From Adenophora triphylla var. japonica (lineage: Eukaryota > Streptophyta > Magnoliopsida > Asterales > Campanulaceae), in assembly GCA_022495995.1 (NCBI GenBank), contig JAFEMH010000525.1, forward strand, positions 124,001 to 188,000: 64,000 bases of DNA, written 5' to 3'. The translations under genes and the position numbers were made by a program. Of the stretch, positions 44,993-55,975 are shown piece after piece (position 1 is the first letter of the stretch; each line of letters starts with the position of its first letter). The notes under the pieces were generated by a model. It was not told where the DNA came from and made no database searches. It worked only from the letters and a program-made list of their open reading frames with translations.

Positions 44993-46030
44993 TCATAGGT
45001 TCTTTCCCATCTTCCTTAGAGTGTTAGCACACTCGTTTGAGTAATGACCCCATCCAGAGCAAACATGACATTGGATTGATTCAAGGTATTTTGAATCAGA
45101 TCTGGATTGATCTGATGATGCTCTCCTTATGAGACCACCTTTCTGAGTAGATGGAAATGTCCTCTTTGGCATTGAATTGTACACCTTGGTTTGTTGCTCT
45201 TTAGCCTTCACCTGCACATTTTCTTTGTTAAATTTTCTCACCATTGAGTTATATTTCCTAGCAAGTAAGGCAACACTGGCATCTTCACCTAATTCCTCAA
45301 AAATTTTGTCATCCTCATTAGTTGAACCACTAGAGGATTGAACTTTTAAAGCAACACTCTTGCCTTTAGAAGCTTCACTTTGCTCAGCAAGGTTTGACTC
45401 AAAATTTTTTAAAATGCTTATTAAGGAATTGATGTTCATAGTAGAAAGGTTGTGAGCCTCTTCTATAGATGAAACCTTTATATTAAAATGCTCAGTGAGA
45501 GTTCTAATAGCCTTTGAAACCAATTGTTTGTTTGTAAAAGGTTCACCTAAAAGTTGACACTCATTAGCAATGTCAAACAATTTTTCTAAATAAGAGGAAA
45601 TGGTATCATTTTCACCCATTCTCAACCTTTCAATTTTATCAGTAAGACCTCTAAGTTTGTTTTCACGCACACTAGAATCACCTTCACAAAACCTTTGAAA
45701 AATATCCCAAGCTTCTTGAGCTGTGAAACTATTTTGAATAAGTTTAAAAATATGCATGTCAACCCACTCAAAGATAGCATTAAGAGCTTTCTCATTATAG
45801 TTAGCTAGGGTGATCTCTTCATTAGTCCACTCGCCTTCAGGTTTAACCTGAATATCACCATCCTCATCAGGAGGTAACAGTGGAAGAGAGTACCCATTAA
45901 CTATAGATCGTCACGCTCGAAGATCAATTGATTTGATATGCGAGCAAAGACGAATTTTCCAATATGCATAATTTGAACCATCTAAAACAGGAAGACGTTT
46001 TTGGTTTGGATTTGCAGGATCAAAAGCCAT
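44993..46030 (-). pseudogene. Copia-2 gag
   Basis: The ATG at 46030 (MAFDPANPN) opens a copia gag with LDGSNYAYWKIRL near the start. A TGA at 45911-45913 replaces the Trp expected in this family, after about 39 codons. The rest is open from 45910: core QEAWDIFQRFCEGDSSVREN and LTDKIERLRMGENDTISSYL, then NSMPKRTFPSTQ, and a knuckle CHVCSGWGHYSNEC near the end. A TGA at 44993 separates it from the in-frame pol. Whether that stop is natural or a mutation is not certain. The product would coat the element RNA. Confidence 0.85.
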
Positions 46031-46068
46031 GACACCCAGACCAAGCACTTAGTATCATCAAGTGGCCT

Positions 46069-46080
46069 GCTCTGATACCA
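46069..46080 (-). other. Copia-2 primer binding site
   Basis: The minus strand reads TGGTATCAGAGC two bases inside the 5' LTR, complementary to initiator tRNA-Met. Confidence 0.9.
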
Positions 46081-46082
46081 AT

Positions 46083-47057
46083 TGAAAATGTCACGTCCAG
46101 AATCACAAGTGATATCCAAGGTGATAACAGCACCAACGATAGCACTTGGGATAGCACACACACACTTTGAAAATAAAACAATTTTGTAAAAGAGTTTGCA
46201 GTGGAATAAAAACACCAAAATTGTTTTTCTCAAGTTATATAAATATAACTTGAGAGTGCCTCTTAGGCAAGACTTTATAATCACTATAAATGAATTTACA
46301 AAGCCGAAAATGTTCCCTATAGCTATAACAATATTGTGCTCTATGGAACAAGAGATAAAGAGCGGAATCCTATCCTAGCCTTCACACAACTTGATACCAA
46401 TGTAATCAAGTGTGAAATTACAAGGGAGGAAGGATTAAAAGAACCAAACAAAAAACTCTATCTCTAAGCTTTCGAAGGTGTGAATGTGTTGGTGTAAATT
46501 GGCATATCTTAGTATATCTTCAAATGAAACCTTCCAAGATTATTTATATTCTTCAAATACTTGAAGGCTATTCAAATAACAGCCTTGGGGCTGTATATGC
46601 ACGTTGAGGAAGTGTAGGGAGAGTGGTTGAAGTTGTTCCTTAATTTTAGCTCCCACATCCTCAATTGTAGCAACCGAGTTGATTAATCCTCAAGCCAAGC
46701 TTCCACGCCTTGTACTCCCAAGCTTTATCAACCTTGTACTCTTCTATAACTCAGCAACAACTCCTTCACGAAGTCTTCACATGTTTTAATTGTTGTTGCC
46801 AAAGTTACGGTTTTATGCATAAAATGCATAAATCATTTCCTTCTTAATTCCACACGTGTCTAGCTCTTTCTTTGATGCTATTGCACTCTGAAATATAAAC
46901 ATAAACCATAGACTACATAGATTATATTAGCACATTAGTCCATTAAATAATAAACAAGAAATATACAACTATATAAATTTCAGTTCAGGAAATCATCTGC
47001 GATATCACCTGGAAGTTGGGAAATCATCTACGATATCACCTGCAGTTTACACTAACA
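46083..47057 (-). repeat. Copia-2 5' LTR
   Basis: Partner of 36396-37370, with the same length of 975 bp. Confidence 0.95.
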
Positions 47058-47062
47058 CAGTC

Positions 47063-47970
47063 CCATCAAACAGGTCCAAATTAGGCATAACAAACTTGTG
47101 GGGTAGGGGAACAATGGAGTCCGGGTCCATAGGCCGGAAGGCGGATTTCTTAGCAGTTAATTCAGCAATCTGTGCTTTCATTTACTTGTGTTGTTCCATG
47201 AACCAGGCCAGGTGAGGGTCCTGTGGTGGAGCCATGGCGTTCAGACCGGTGACTGAGCTGGAGAGAGGAGTTACCACTGGCGACAGACTGGTGGAGGGAA
47301 TGGCCGGTCCGGGGACGTAGGTGAAAACCTGTCCTTGGGCCAAATTACTCTGGGGAGTGTGAGTAGGAGCCTGGGCAAAGGGATGGAATCCCGCGGCTTG
47401 TTGTTGGCTTCCAATCGGTAAAGAGGGTGGAGGCAGGCCTGATGTAGCCGGGTAGCTTGGGTTTCCGGGGTGAGACTCATAAATAGGCCTAAATGCGGGT
47501 TGCTGCCCCTGGTTATTGAACCGCATGCCTGGCTGTGGCGAGGGTGTATAACCAGGAGGGCACTGCGGTCTTGGTGATTCTGATGAGACTGGGATAGGGG
47601 CTTGCTGGCCCATTGGACCCTAAGTGAGAAATGGGTTTGTGGGAGCTGGCGAGGTGTTAAGAGCAGCTGAACCATCATCATTTTGAGGAGGGGCTCCTGA
47701 CTGTTGCCCTAGACCAAACTGTGGTGGCATTCCAAACTGTTGCTGTGGCATTCTGAACTGTTGCTGCGAAGGTCCGGGCTAATCGGTTCCAAACTGAGGC
47801 GGGATCCCAACTTGCTGTGGCATTCCAAGGTACCCTCAACCATGAGAAGACATTCTGTACTGATTTTGTCCCCACTGAGGAACAGCGAACTGGCTTGTCC
47901 CGTCAGGCTGCATGGATCCGATAGTCTGTAGTTGGGGAGCTGGCTGACCCAAAGATCGAGGAGCATGGGC
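47063..47970 (-). pseudogene. TR-GAG-1 gag, part 2 (Pro/Gln-rich linker)
   Basis: This is the middle of the gag, between the two later insertions. It is rich in Gln, Pro, Gly and Met (FGMPPQFGLGQQSGAPPQ; PGYTPSPQPGMRFNNQGQQP). It ends with the conserved lead into the gag core (HKFVMPNLDLFDGT). At least four in-frame stops are visible, including TAG before GPMGQQAP and TAA before MKAQIAEL. Low complexity makes the rest of this part uninformative about function. Confidence 0.75.
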
Positions 47971-47975
47971 CCTGG

Positions 47976-49021
47976 TGTAGACACCCCATTCTGAACCAAT
48001 AATTCATGATTACACTACTCTTCGTCTCTCTTTTGTGTTTTGATGAAAGCACATTAGTTTCGTCATGTTTCGTTAAGTTTCTAACTAACCTCGTTAGTTT
48101 TGGACCTAACTGACTAACGGAATAAACTGAAGAGGACAAAATAGTCATCAGACTAGATATCTCGCACGAGATATCATATCTCGCGCGAGATATCCCCTCG
48201 ACAGGATGTGCAGAATCACAATTCTTCTCCGTCCCAAACTCCTTTCTTGATAAACCTCATCTAATCCGGTTCTCCAATCAGAATTGAGTTCTGGAAGCTT
48301 CCTAGGAGTGTTTTACCTCTCCACCTCTACCTCTTAAACCCCTATAAATACTTGGTGACTTCCACTGTTTCAAAGGTCCAGAATTCCACACAACACACAC
48401 AATTTGTTGGTTTCTCTCCACGAAAGATTCCTTCAAATCACTCACAAAACCTCCCTAAAATCACCTAAAGTTTGTTTATCAACCCTGTTGATCAACAAAC
48501 ATCCAAACCCGAATCAAGGATTGAGGCGAAGCTCTGTCCGCATCAAGATTTGACTCTCATATTGAGTCGAAACTCTGCCCAAATCACTTCTCGATCGAGA
48601 AAACATCTTAGAACCACGTTCTAAATCAAATCCTCCCTAAACTAGGTAAACTCCTATACTTTTACTCTTTTCTTCTTAATCTCTCTCTATTGGCTTTTAG
48701 AGTGGTGTAATCCCATCAAAAGGATTAGCCTAGAGTCCCTTCAATCGATGAAGGCGATCTCGAAGCGTACAATCCGACATTCCTAATCAAGAAATTGATT
48801 AGGATTTTCTTGTTCTTTATTTAATTAGTAATTAAAAAGATTGATAATACTCAATTGGCAAGACCGATCTCCGGATTGGGTGGAATGGATGCTCCTCGAC
48901 CTACCCATTCGATAACTTAACCCCCGAACCCTCAAATCTCTTTTTTAGGTTTTTCTTATTGTTTTCCTAAATAAATAATAAGTGGCGACTCTGTTATTCG
49001 AAAAATTCACGCATCGCTACA
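47976..49021 (+). repeat. TR-GAG-2 5' LTR
   Basis: It begins TGTAGACACCCCATTC and ends ATCGCTACA. Promoter-like CTATAAATACTTGG lies at 48351-48364. Upstream are two CGCG-type palindromes (48156-48194). A predicted R/U5 leader follows with two repeated CGAARCTCTGYCCRMATCA blocks (about 48527-48590). Confidence 0.95.
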
Positions 49022-49022
49022 G

Positions 49023-49043
49023 TTTGACGACTCTGCTGGGGAC
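49023..49043 (+). other. TR-GAG-2 primer binding site
   Basis: TTTGACGACTCTGCTGGGGAC follows the LTR by one base. TR-GAG-1 has GTGGCGACTCCGCTGGGGA at the same place (minus strand, 57239-57257). I did not identify the tRNA. Confidence 0.65.
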
Positions 49044-50482
49044 AATTAATTAAGAGGGTTAGACTTGCGTTACAATTGAGTATTATCAATCTTTTTTATT
49101 TTTCTGTAAAAATTCTGATTTTTCTGGATTTTTTGGAATTTTTCGGCATTGTTTTCATCAAAAAAAAAAATTGCTGTGCGACAGCTTATCCAGCGCGGAA
49201 TAACTTATCCCGCGCGAGATTTTCATTCGCAAGAAAAGCCTGTTCCTTTGGCGGCGGCAGTGATTAAAAAAAAAAAAAAGAAGGGAAAACTAGGTCAGTA
49301 TCATTAAAAACAAAAAAAAGGACCCTAGTTGACTTTTAAAAAAGGGTTTGACCGCAGAAGATAACCTTAGTCATTAGTCATTGACTCTCTTGTTTTGAAA
49401 AAATTCAAAAATAATTCAAAAAAAAAGGCCAAAACAGTTTCGAAATTTTCAAAATAAAATCCAGAAATTTCAAAATAAATTAGTATTATTATTTTGCTTG
49501 TGCTAACTTTGCAGGGTAGAATAATTTTAATTACTCGAACTATATACCTGCGTGTGATTGGTTTTTTAATTTAAAGTCCGGTCCATGGAGGATTCGGGAG
49601 TTGTAATTTAAATTAATTTATCTCTCGCTCTCTATCTCTTTAAGTGGAACTACGACGGCCTGAGTCTTCCTAATTTGGGAGAAACGTAGGCAACCACTTG
49701 GTGCGGCCATTATCTGTTTTCTTTTGTTTTCAAAAAAAAACTTTCTATTTTACTCTATCACCTAGATTGACTCTCACACACGCGCACTCATATATAACTG
49801 TCATTGCACTACATACCCTCTATAAACCCGGGACCCACACTAAGGACGGATGACGGTAACCACCTAGTCGCCGGTCTCTCCGAAGTTGGATCATCCCACT
49901 CCGCGTATTCAATCCACCTAGATTGTCATATCGCGGGGAGCCTAGCCTTCCAGCCCTGCATCGCCACATATCATGTAGATTGACTTTTTAAGACACTCCT
50001 TGACCGGTCGGTTTGATCTTGGAGTCCTTGTAATCCCTTGTCAAGATCGTTTTGTGCAATAATCCACGAAAAAGAAATCAATAAATTGTCGCTTCGGAAT
50101 TGTCCCTTCGGAAACGTCCCTACGGTTGTCCCTTTGGATTTGCCCCTAAAAAGAGAAAATTTTCTCATCAAAATTATTGCACAATACTTGATGTTACTTT
50201 GGATTACTCCGACCCCTAGGTCCCTAGGTTTGGTTCTTGAACTTTAGAAACCCCCAAAACGGATTTTCCGTCCGACCAAAATTAGGATTAAAATCAGAAA
50301 ATTGTGACTTTCCGTGGTGAAGTCTCGCGCGAGACTACTTGTCTCGTACGAGATAAGTGTTCGGTCTTTTCGTATTTTGGCCAAAACCTTCAAACCTTCA
50401 AGCCTTCATTCACCCTATTCAGCCGACTTGTTGGGACTCGATCATGGTTTAACACGGTTGCTACACGTCTAGGTTCTTCGCC
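49044..50482 (+). other. TR-GAG-2 5' untranslated region
   Basis: It has no credible ORF. It contains A-rich runs (49265-49320), the conserved hairpin at 49648-49695, and CGCG palindromes at 49188-49220 and 50318-50350. Confidence 0.7.
49648..49695 (+). promoter_or_regulatory. Conserved ACTACG...ACGTAGG hairpin (TR-GAG-2, 5' copy)
   Basis: AACTACGACGGCCTGAGTC is followed by TTCC, loop, GGGA and AACGTAGGCAACC. Confidence 0.75.
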
Positions 50483-51850
50483 ATGATGTCTGCTTCTCCT
50501 TCTACCACCGAGGCCGATATCAACGACGCTAAGGCCCAACTCATCGAAGCCATGACTAGATTGGATGAACAAAGTAAGCAAATTGATGAGCAAAATGTCC
50601 AAATGGCCGCCCTCATGAAAGAACTCCACGAGTTGAAAGTCAAGAAAAGCAGAAAACAAAAGCAGAAAGTGAAATCCTCATCCGATGAAGAGGAATCCTA
50701 CACCAAAGTGAATAAGAAAACCAAGAATTCAAGCAAGAAAAAGGAAAAATCCGATTCCTCCTCTTCCTCATCCTCCTCTGATGATGAGGAACATACCTCC
50801 AAGGGTGCTAAAACCAAGAAAGAAGGCAGTGGTGAAACTACTAAACTTGGTGACCATGTTACTAAGAACTACCTCGAGAAGAAACTTGCAACTCTTGACA
50901 CTTCAAAAGGGTCATTCATTCCATTTGATCCCGATGCTCTTCAACAATCAATCGCCAAGTTTCCTCGCAAGTACAAGACACCCGACATTGCTAAGTTCAA
51001 TGGTACTACCTGTCCTCGAGCTCATGTTGAGACCTACACTTGGGCCATGCTTCCAATGGGCGTTGACAACACAATCTTGGCCCAATGCTTTCCTCAAACC
51101 TTAGAAGGTGCTGCAAGGGATTGGTACATGTCTCTTCCTACGACTACAAGGCTTGATTGGTCATCCGCATGTTTGGTCTTCCAAAGGCAGTTTGAAGACA
51201 ACTCCACTTACCGCCCTACTAGGAGGGATCTTGAACAAACCAAGCAACATGCAAATGAGTCCTTTGCTGAATTTGCTAGAAGATGGAGACTCAAACTTAC
51301 TGAAATTGTCGAAAGGCCTACTCTCAAAGAGCAAATCCACATCTTCCTTCAATGCCTTCGTGATGAATTTCAAGAGAAGCTCGCCGGTAACTACTTTCCT
51401 AGTTTCAATGAACTCCTCGAGTCCGGAATTAGGGTTGACGACTTCCTAAAAAGCAAAAAGAAGGAAAGTACTTTCCGCTACAACAAGCCCACCACAAGTA
51501 AGGATGCTTCTGTCAACGCTATTGCACTCAGCCGCCCCAACACCGGAAAGTATTCTGCTGTCCCTCCTCCCGAAAAGAAAAAGAGGCACTACGACAAAAT
51601 TGAAGGAATCACTCAAGAAGAACTCTTCGATGTGCTTGTCCAGAATGAAAAAATCAAACCAAGGGAAGGTGGTCCTCCATTGGATATGGGTCCGAATCAT
51701 GCTCATCACTTATTCTGCAAGTACCACAACTTCACCGGCCATGACACCAACTCCTGCCACCACTTGAAGGACATCATACAAGACCTCTTTGATAATGGAG
51801 ATCTAGAACGTCCCAACGTCATCACCAATCCTCTCCCTCGCAATCCATGA
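50483..51850 (+). CDS. TR-GAG-2 gag, intact 455 codons
   Basis: The start is at paired ATG codons after CTTCGCC; I take the first. Residues about 8-50 form a coiled coil (EAMTRLDEQSKQIDEQNVQM). A Lys/Ser/Glu-rich low-complexity stretch follows to about 125. The gag core lies at about 165-330 (PDIAKFNGTTCPRAHVETYT, GAARDWYMSLP, ESFAEFARRWRLKL, FLQCLRDEFQEKL). A zinc-knuckle-like CKYHNFTGHDTNSC follows at about 410-424, then HHLKDIIQDLFDNGDL. There is no protease, RT or integrase after the stop at 51850. The protein would form particles around the element RNA. Being undamaged with young LTRs, it may be recently or still active in trans. It is the best preserved retroelement gene in the window. 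Confidence 0.92.
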   Translation: MMSASPSTTEADINDAKAQLIEAMTRLDEQSKQIDEQNVQMAALMKELHELKVKKSRKQKQKVKSSSDEEESYTKVNKKTKNSSKKKEKSDSSSSSSSSDDEEHTSKGAKTKKEGSGETTKLGDHVTKNYLEKKLATLDTSKGSFIPFDPDALQQSIAKFPRKYKTPDIAKFNGTTCPRAHVETYTWAMLPMGVDNTILAQCFPQTLEGAARDWYMSLPTTTRLDWSSACLVFQRQFEDNSTYRPTRRDLEQTKQHANESFAEFARRWRLKLTEIVERPTLKEQIHIFLQCLRDEFQEKLAGNYFPSFNELLESGIRVDDFLKSKKKESTFRYNKPTTSKDASVNAIALSRPNTGKYSAVPPPEKKKRHYDKIEGITQEELFDVLVQNEKIKPREGGPPLDMGPNHAHHLFCKYHNFTGHDTNSCHHLKDIIQDLFDNGDLERPNVITNPLPRNP

Positions 51851-53825
51851 AGAAGATGAAGCTCCAAGAAGAAATCTACACTTACCACTTTGGGGCTACC
51901 ACTATCCTCTCCCTTTCTCCTTTGATAGAAGTAGATTAGGTTTTAAATTTTCAAGTATGAACTCGAAGAGTCGTTCTGTCTTTCTAGTACTTCTCACCTC
52001 CTCTAGTTTGTGTCATCTAAACTATCGAGTCTGTTTTAATTTCTTCAATTAATCAAAGTCATTTCCTTTCTAAACACTTTCCCTAAGGTTGTTCTACCTC
52101 ATGAATATCATTTAACTCATGCAAAATAATGAACCTTCCATTCCTTAATCATCGCAAAAATAGAAACTTCTAAGTGACTTTAAGAAGCAAGTTATCATTA
52201 GGAGGCTTAAGGGTTAAACATTACCCCTACTGAAAGTTAAAGGTCAACAAACGAAGAAAGCCAAAGGCACTGCTATCAACATTCATCCCAAGAAGAGTGG
52301 GGCTACTCAACTCAAGGCTTTGAGAGTACAAAAATAATAAAAAAGCTCGCTAGGACGAAACTCCTCAATTCGTCCTAGGCAAAAATAGAGCATCAAAAAA
52401 AAAAAAGAAAAAAAAAAAGAGAAACTCTCAAGCTTTCATCACCCCCACAACAAAGGTGAAAATTCAAATGCATGAAGGACTCTCCAACAAAGAAGAGGAG
52501 TCAAGAGATACCAACAAAAGAAATGAAGATTACTCAACATCCTCTTACATCAAGTGAAGAAGACTTTCAGTATCAAGAAAAATGTTTACCCTTAAGTCAT
52601 ACTAACGATTGGCTTTCTTCTCAAACTTATTTAGGAACTTCTAGATGACACGGCCCATTAAAAGGTAGAATAACTTTTCTAGATCCTTGAAGCCAAGTAA
52701 CGTTTCTTGTCGAGTCTAGGGGCTTCCTCTTAGCCACTCTCATACACACTCTTGAATTCCAAGCATCAAAACTGGGGCTTCCTAACCTCTCCTTCCCCAG
52801 TCAATCTCTACTTCAAACTATTCAAAATAATCAAATCTGCATTAGGGGCTTTCCTCTTTGCTTCTCACTCTCATCATTATAAAATTCACCTCTCCAAAGA
52901 GTCAATGCTTGGATCACCTTCCAAAGAATAGAGTCCGTCTCTCCTCAACTAAACTTGAGATCTCATTTCTCTCTCCTCAATAAGATTTTCTCTCTCTGAG
53001 TTCTCTTCGAGTTACATACTATTCAAAAAAAAAATGAAAAAAAAGACGCAAAAGAGATGCCCGCTAGATTGAAAACCCGAAAGGGCGGTCTAGGCAAAAA
53101 CCAGGGTGCGCACTAAGAAAAAATAAATAAATCAAAGGACAAAGGGAGAGTATTCTTCAGCCTTCTTCATCGGACATCATTCTATCTTCTTCAAATTAAA
53201 CCAACAAGGAGAGTCTTCTTCGATCACCTTCAAATCAAGAGAGCAGACTCACAAGCCTGTTCACAAAGTCATCTACCACTTGCAAGCAACCTGGGGCTTG
53301 AGACACCAAAGGGCCTTGGACATAAAGCCATTACGACAGTCGACAGATGTGTAGTCGTTTGCCTCCTAGAGACACGACTCAAGGAGAAGTAAGAATGAAG
53401 ATTCTCAACAGACCTAGATGGGTTCATATAAGGATACTCATCGAACGAAATTCTACAACAGTACAACCTCGCTGACTAGCAACAGATTCTGCAAAACCTG
53501 ATTGGGTCCCAACTTGTCAAACACAAGTTCACTCATATAGTTCACCCATCTCAAATACAAATCCATACAAATGTCCCTACATATCCATACACCATATACT
53601 CATACATAAACTCACCACCAAAATGTCCGACCGGCCATTTACACGAACAGACGTGAGCACCACCACGTAAGTCCAGTTAAACAACTAAAATCTGGAAAAT
53701 CTATTTGGAATCATTATGTGCTGACAGGTACAGAAAGGTAAGAATCATTCGGGTCCATCCGAGACCATCGTACATATATCCTTGCATTACAGGGGCCGAC
53801 AGAACCTTCATCTCAACCGACAACT
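51851..53825 (+). other. TR-GAG-2 3' untranslated region
   Basis: About 2 kb without a credible ORF. There are A-rich segments at 52390-52430 and 53025-53045, and CTCTCC-rich sequence at 52860-53010. Confidence 0.7.
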
Positions 53826-54180
53826 TCAAGTCCGTGACCTCGGCAACACCAAAGAAAGTCTCATGATGGCAGCAACCTCAAGTCCGTGACCTCGGCGACA
53901 TCAACAAAGTCTGTGATGACAGCAACCTCAAGTCCGTGACCTCGGCAACAATATCAAAGTCTGTGATGACAGCAACCTCAAGTCCGTGACCTCGGCAACA
54001 TCAACAAATTCTGTGATGACAGCGAAACTTCAAGTCCGTGACCTCGGCGACATCAGCAAAGTCTGTGACGGCAGCAAACTTCAAGTCCGTGACCTCGGTG
54101 ACATCAGCAAAGTCTGTGACGGCAGCAAACTTCAAGTCCGTGACCTCGGCAACAACAACGGGAACGTCAGTAACCTCGGG
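53826..54180 (+). repeat. 51-bp minisatellite, seven units
   Basis: TCAAGTCCGTGACCTCGG starts at 53826, 53878, 53928, 53978, 54030, 54081 and 54132. Because 51 is divisible by three, the last units read as a 17-residue repeat (KLQVRDLGDISKVCDGS) in one frame. I regard that as incidental. Confidence 0.95.
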
Positions 54181-54342
54181 CGGCATACTTCAACAACTTC
54201 ATCAACAAATGGGTATCTTCAGAATTGGGTCAAGTCCTTGATTCCTCAGTATGATTTTACCTTTTCAAAAAAAAATCCCTCTTCGATTTTGAAAAATGCT
54301 TTTCAAAATACCTAAAATAGCCTTTTTAGTGTTTTGGAGTCG

Positions 54343-54386
54343 AACTACGTTTGGTCTGATTCTCTCTTAGAGATACGTAGGCAGCC
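54343..54386 (+). promoter_or_regulatory. Conserved ACTACG...ACGTAGG hairpin (TR-GAG-2, 3' copy)
   Basis: AACTACGTTTGGTCTGATTC is followed by TCTCT-TAGAGA-type pairing and TACGTAGGCAGCC. Confidence 0.75.
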
Positions 54387-54458
54387 GTGCGGCACGACCA
54401 TCCCAATGTTCAGAATGATGTCTTTTCAATCGACGACACTTCTTCTTTCATAAGACCT

Positions 54459-54473
54459 GTCGCCGAGGGACTC
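54459..54473 (+). other. TR-GAG-2 polypurine tract
   Basis: GTCGCCGAGGGACTC directly precedes the 3' LTR start TGTAGACA. Confidence 0.75.
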
Positions 54474-55519
54474 TGTAGACACCCCATTCTGAACCAATAA
54501 TTCATGATTACACTACTCTTCGTCTCTCTTTTGTGTTTTGATGAAAGCACATTAGTTTCGTCATGTTTCGTTAAGTTTCTAACTAACCTCGTTAGTTTTG
54601 GACCTAACCTGACTAACGGAATAAATCGAAGAGGACAAAATAGTCATCGAGACTAGATATCTCGCACGAGATATCATATCTCGCGCGAGATATCCCTCGA
54701 CAGATGTGCGTAATCACAATTCTTCTCCGTCCCAAACTCCTTTCTTGATAAACCTCATCTAATCCGGTTCTCCAATCAGAATTGAGTTCTGGAAGCTTCC
54801 TAGGAGTGTTTTACCTCTCCACCTCTACCTCTTAAACTCCTATAAATACTTGGTAACTTCCACTGTTTCAAAGGTCCAGAATTCCACACAACACACACAA
54901 TTTGTTGGTTTCTCTCCACGAAAGATTCCTTCAAATCACTCACAAAACCTCCCTAAAATCACCTAAAGTTTGTTTATCAACCCTGCTGATCAACAAACAT
55001 CCAAACCCGAATCAAGGATTGAGGCGAAGCTCTGTCCGCATCAAGATTTGACTCTCATATTGAGTCGAAACTCTGCCCAAATCACTTCTCGATCGAGAAA
55101 ACATCTTAGAACCACGTTCTAAATCAAATCCTCCCTAAACTAGGTAAACTCCTATACTTTTACTCTTTTCTTCTTAATCTCTCTCTATTGGCTTTTAGAG
55201 TAGTGTAATCCCATCAAAAGGATTAGCCTAGAGTCCCTTCAATCGATGAAGGCGATCTCGAAGCGTACAATCCGACATTCCTAATCAAGAAATTGATTAG
55301 GGTTTTCTTGTTCTTTATTTAATTAGCAATTAAAAAGATTGATAATACTCAATTGGCAAGACCGATCTCCGGATTGGGTGGAATGGATGCTCCTCGACCT
55401 ACCCATTCGATAACTTAACCCCCGAACCCTCAAATCTCTTTTTAAGGTTTTTCTTATTGTTTTCCTAAATAAATAATAAGTGGCGACTCTGTTATTCGAA
55501 AAATTCACGCATCGCTACA
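54474..55519 (+). repeat. TR-GAG-2 3' LTR
   Basis: Partner of 47976-49021, with the same length of 1,046 bp. Confidence 0.95.
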
Positions 55520-55524
55520 CCTGG

Positions 55525-55975
55525 TAGTAGTACCATAGGAGGTTGGTGGTGGCATTCTGGAGTAGTCAGGGCGACCAAGATTGGGATTGGGGTCCTCCTC
55601 TTCTTCTACGGTGAAGGTGCCATCGGGATTGAGACTGGCGGCCAAACCATGGCTCCTAATAGCCTCCAAAAGGCTATTCATCTGTGCTTCCTGTCGCAAT
55701 CTCATCTGTTCGGCTAACTGATTCCACTGCTGTTCTGTTTGGGGAGTCCCGGGAGGCGGAGTGGTGTTGTCCCCATCGTTACCAGCTGATGCAGACATTC
55801 TGAAACTCGGAGTCGGAACAAATGGTGAAGCTGACGATGCGCTTGATTCTTCCCAACTAATCAGACGGTGACCCGGCGCCCGAAACCAAGCTTTGTGAGG
55901 AGCTGCGGGGGGAAAGACACGAGGGTTCAGATATTTGGGAATGAAGGAGGGTAAGTGTTTGGGCTTAGGGCTCAT
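55525..55975 (-). pseudogene. TR-GAG-1 gag, part 1 (N-terminus)
   Basis: The ATG at 55975 opens MSPKPKHLPSFIPKYLNP. Residues after about 60 include MSASAGNDGDNTTPPPGTPQ and a helical Gln/Glu-rich piece (EQQWNQLAEQMRLRQEAQMN), then an acidic linker ending in YSRMPPPTSYGTT. Reading stops at the TR-GAG-2 insertion at 55524. The helical module and linker recur near the C-terminus of the same gag at about 35198-35411. Confidence 0.75.

Larger units (their letters stand above)
36396..47057 (-). mobile_element. Copia-2: complete Sirevirus-like Ty1/copia element
   Basis: It is 10,662 bp with two 975-bp LTRs that differ by a few percent by eye. TSD CAGTC lies at 36391-36395 and 47058-47062. Minus-strand order is LTR, initiator-Met PBS, gag, protease, integrase, RT, RNase H, an extra ORF, PPT, LTR. 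Element length, about 1 kb LTRs and the extra 3' ORF fit the SIRE/Maximus (Sirevirus) group. It split the gag of TR-GAG-1 between DLFDGT-type and THLDTYT-type motifs. Confidence 0.93.
47976..55519 (+). mobile_element. TR-GAG-2: complete gag-only LTR element
   Basis: It is 7,544 bp with two 1,046-bp LTRs differing by roughly 1-2% by eye. TSD CCTGG lies at 47971-47975 and 55520-55524. It is inserted in the gag of TR-GAG-1, in opposite orientation. Order is LTR, PBS, 5' UTR with conserved hairpin, gag, 3' UTR with minisatellite and hairpin, PPT, LTR. No pol domain is present, so movement needs an autonomous partner. Confidence 0.95.
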
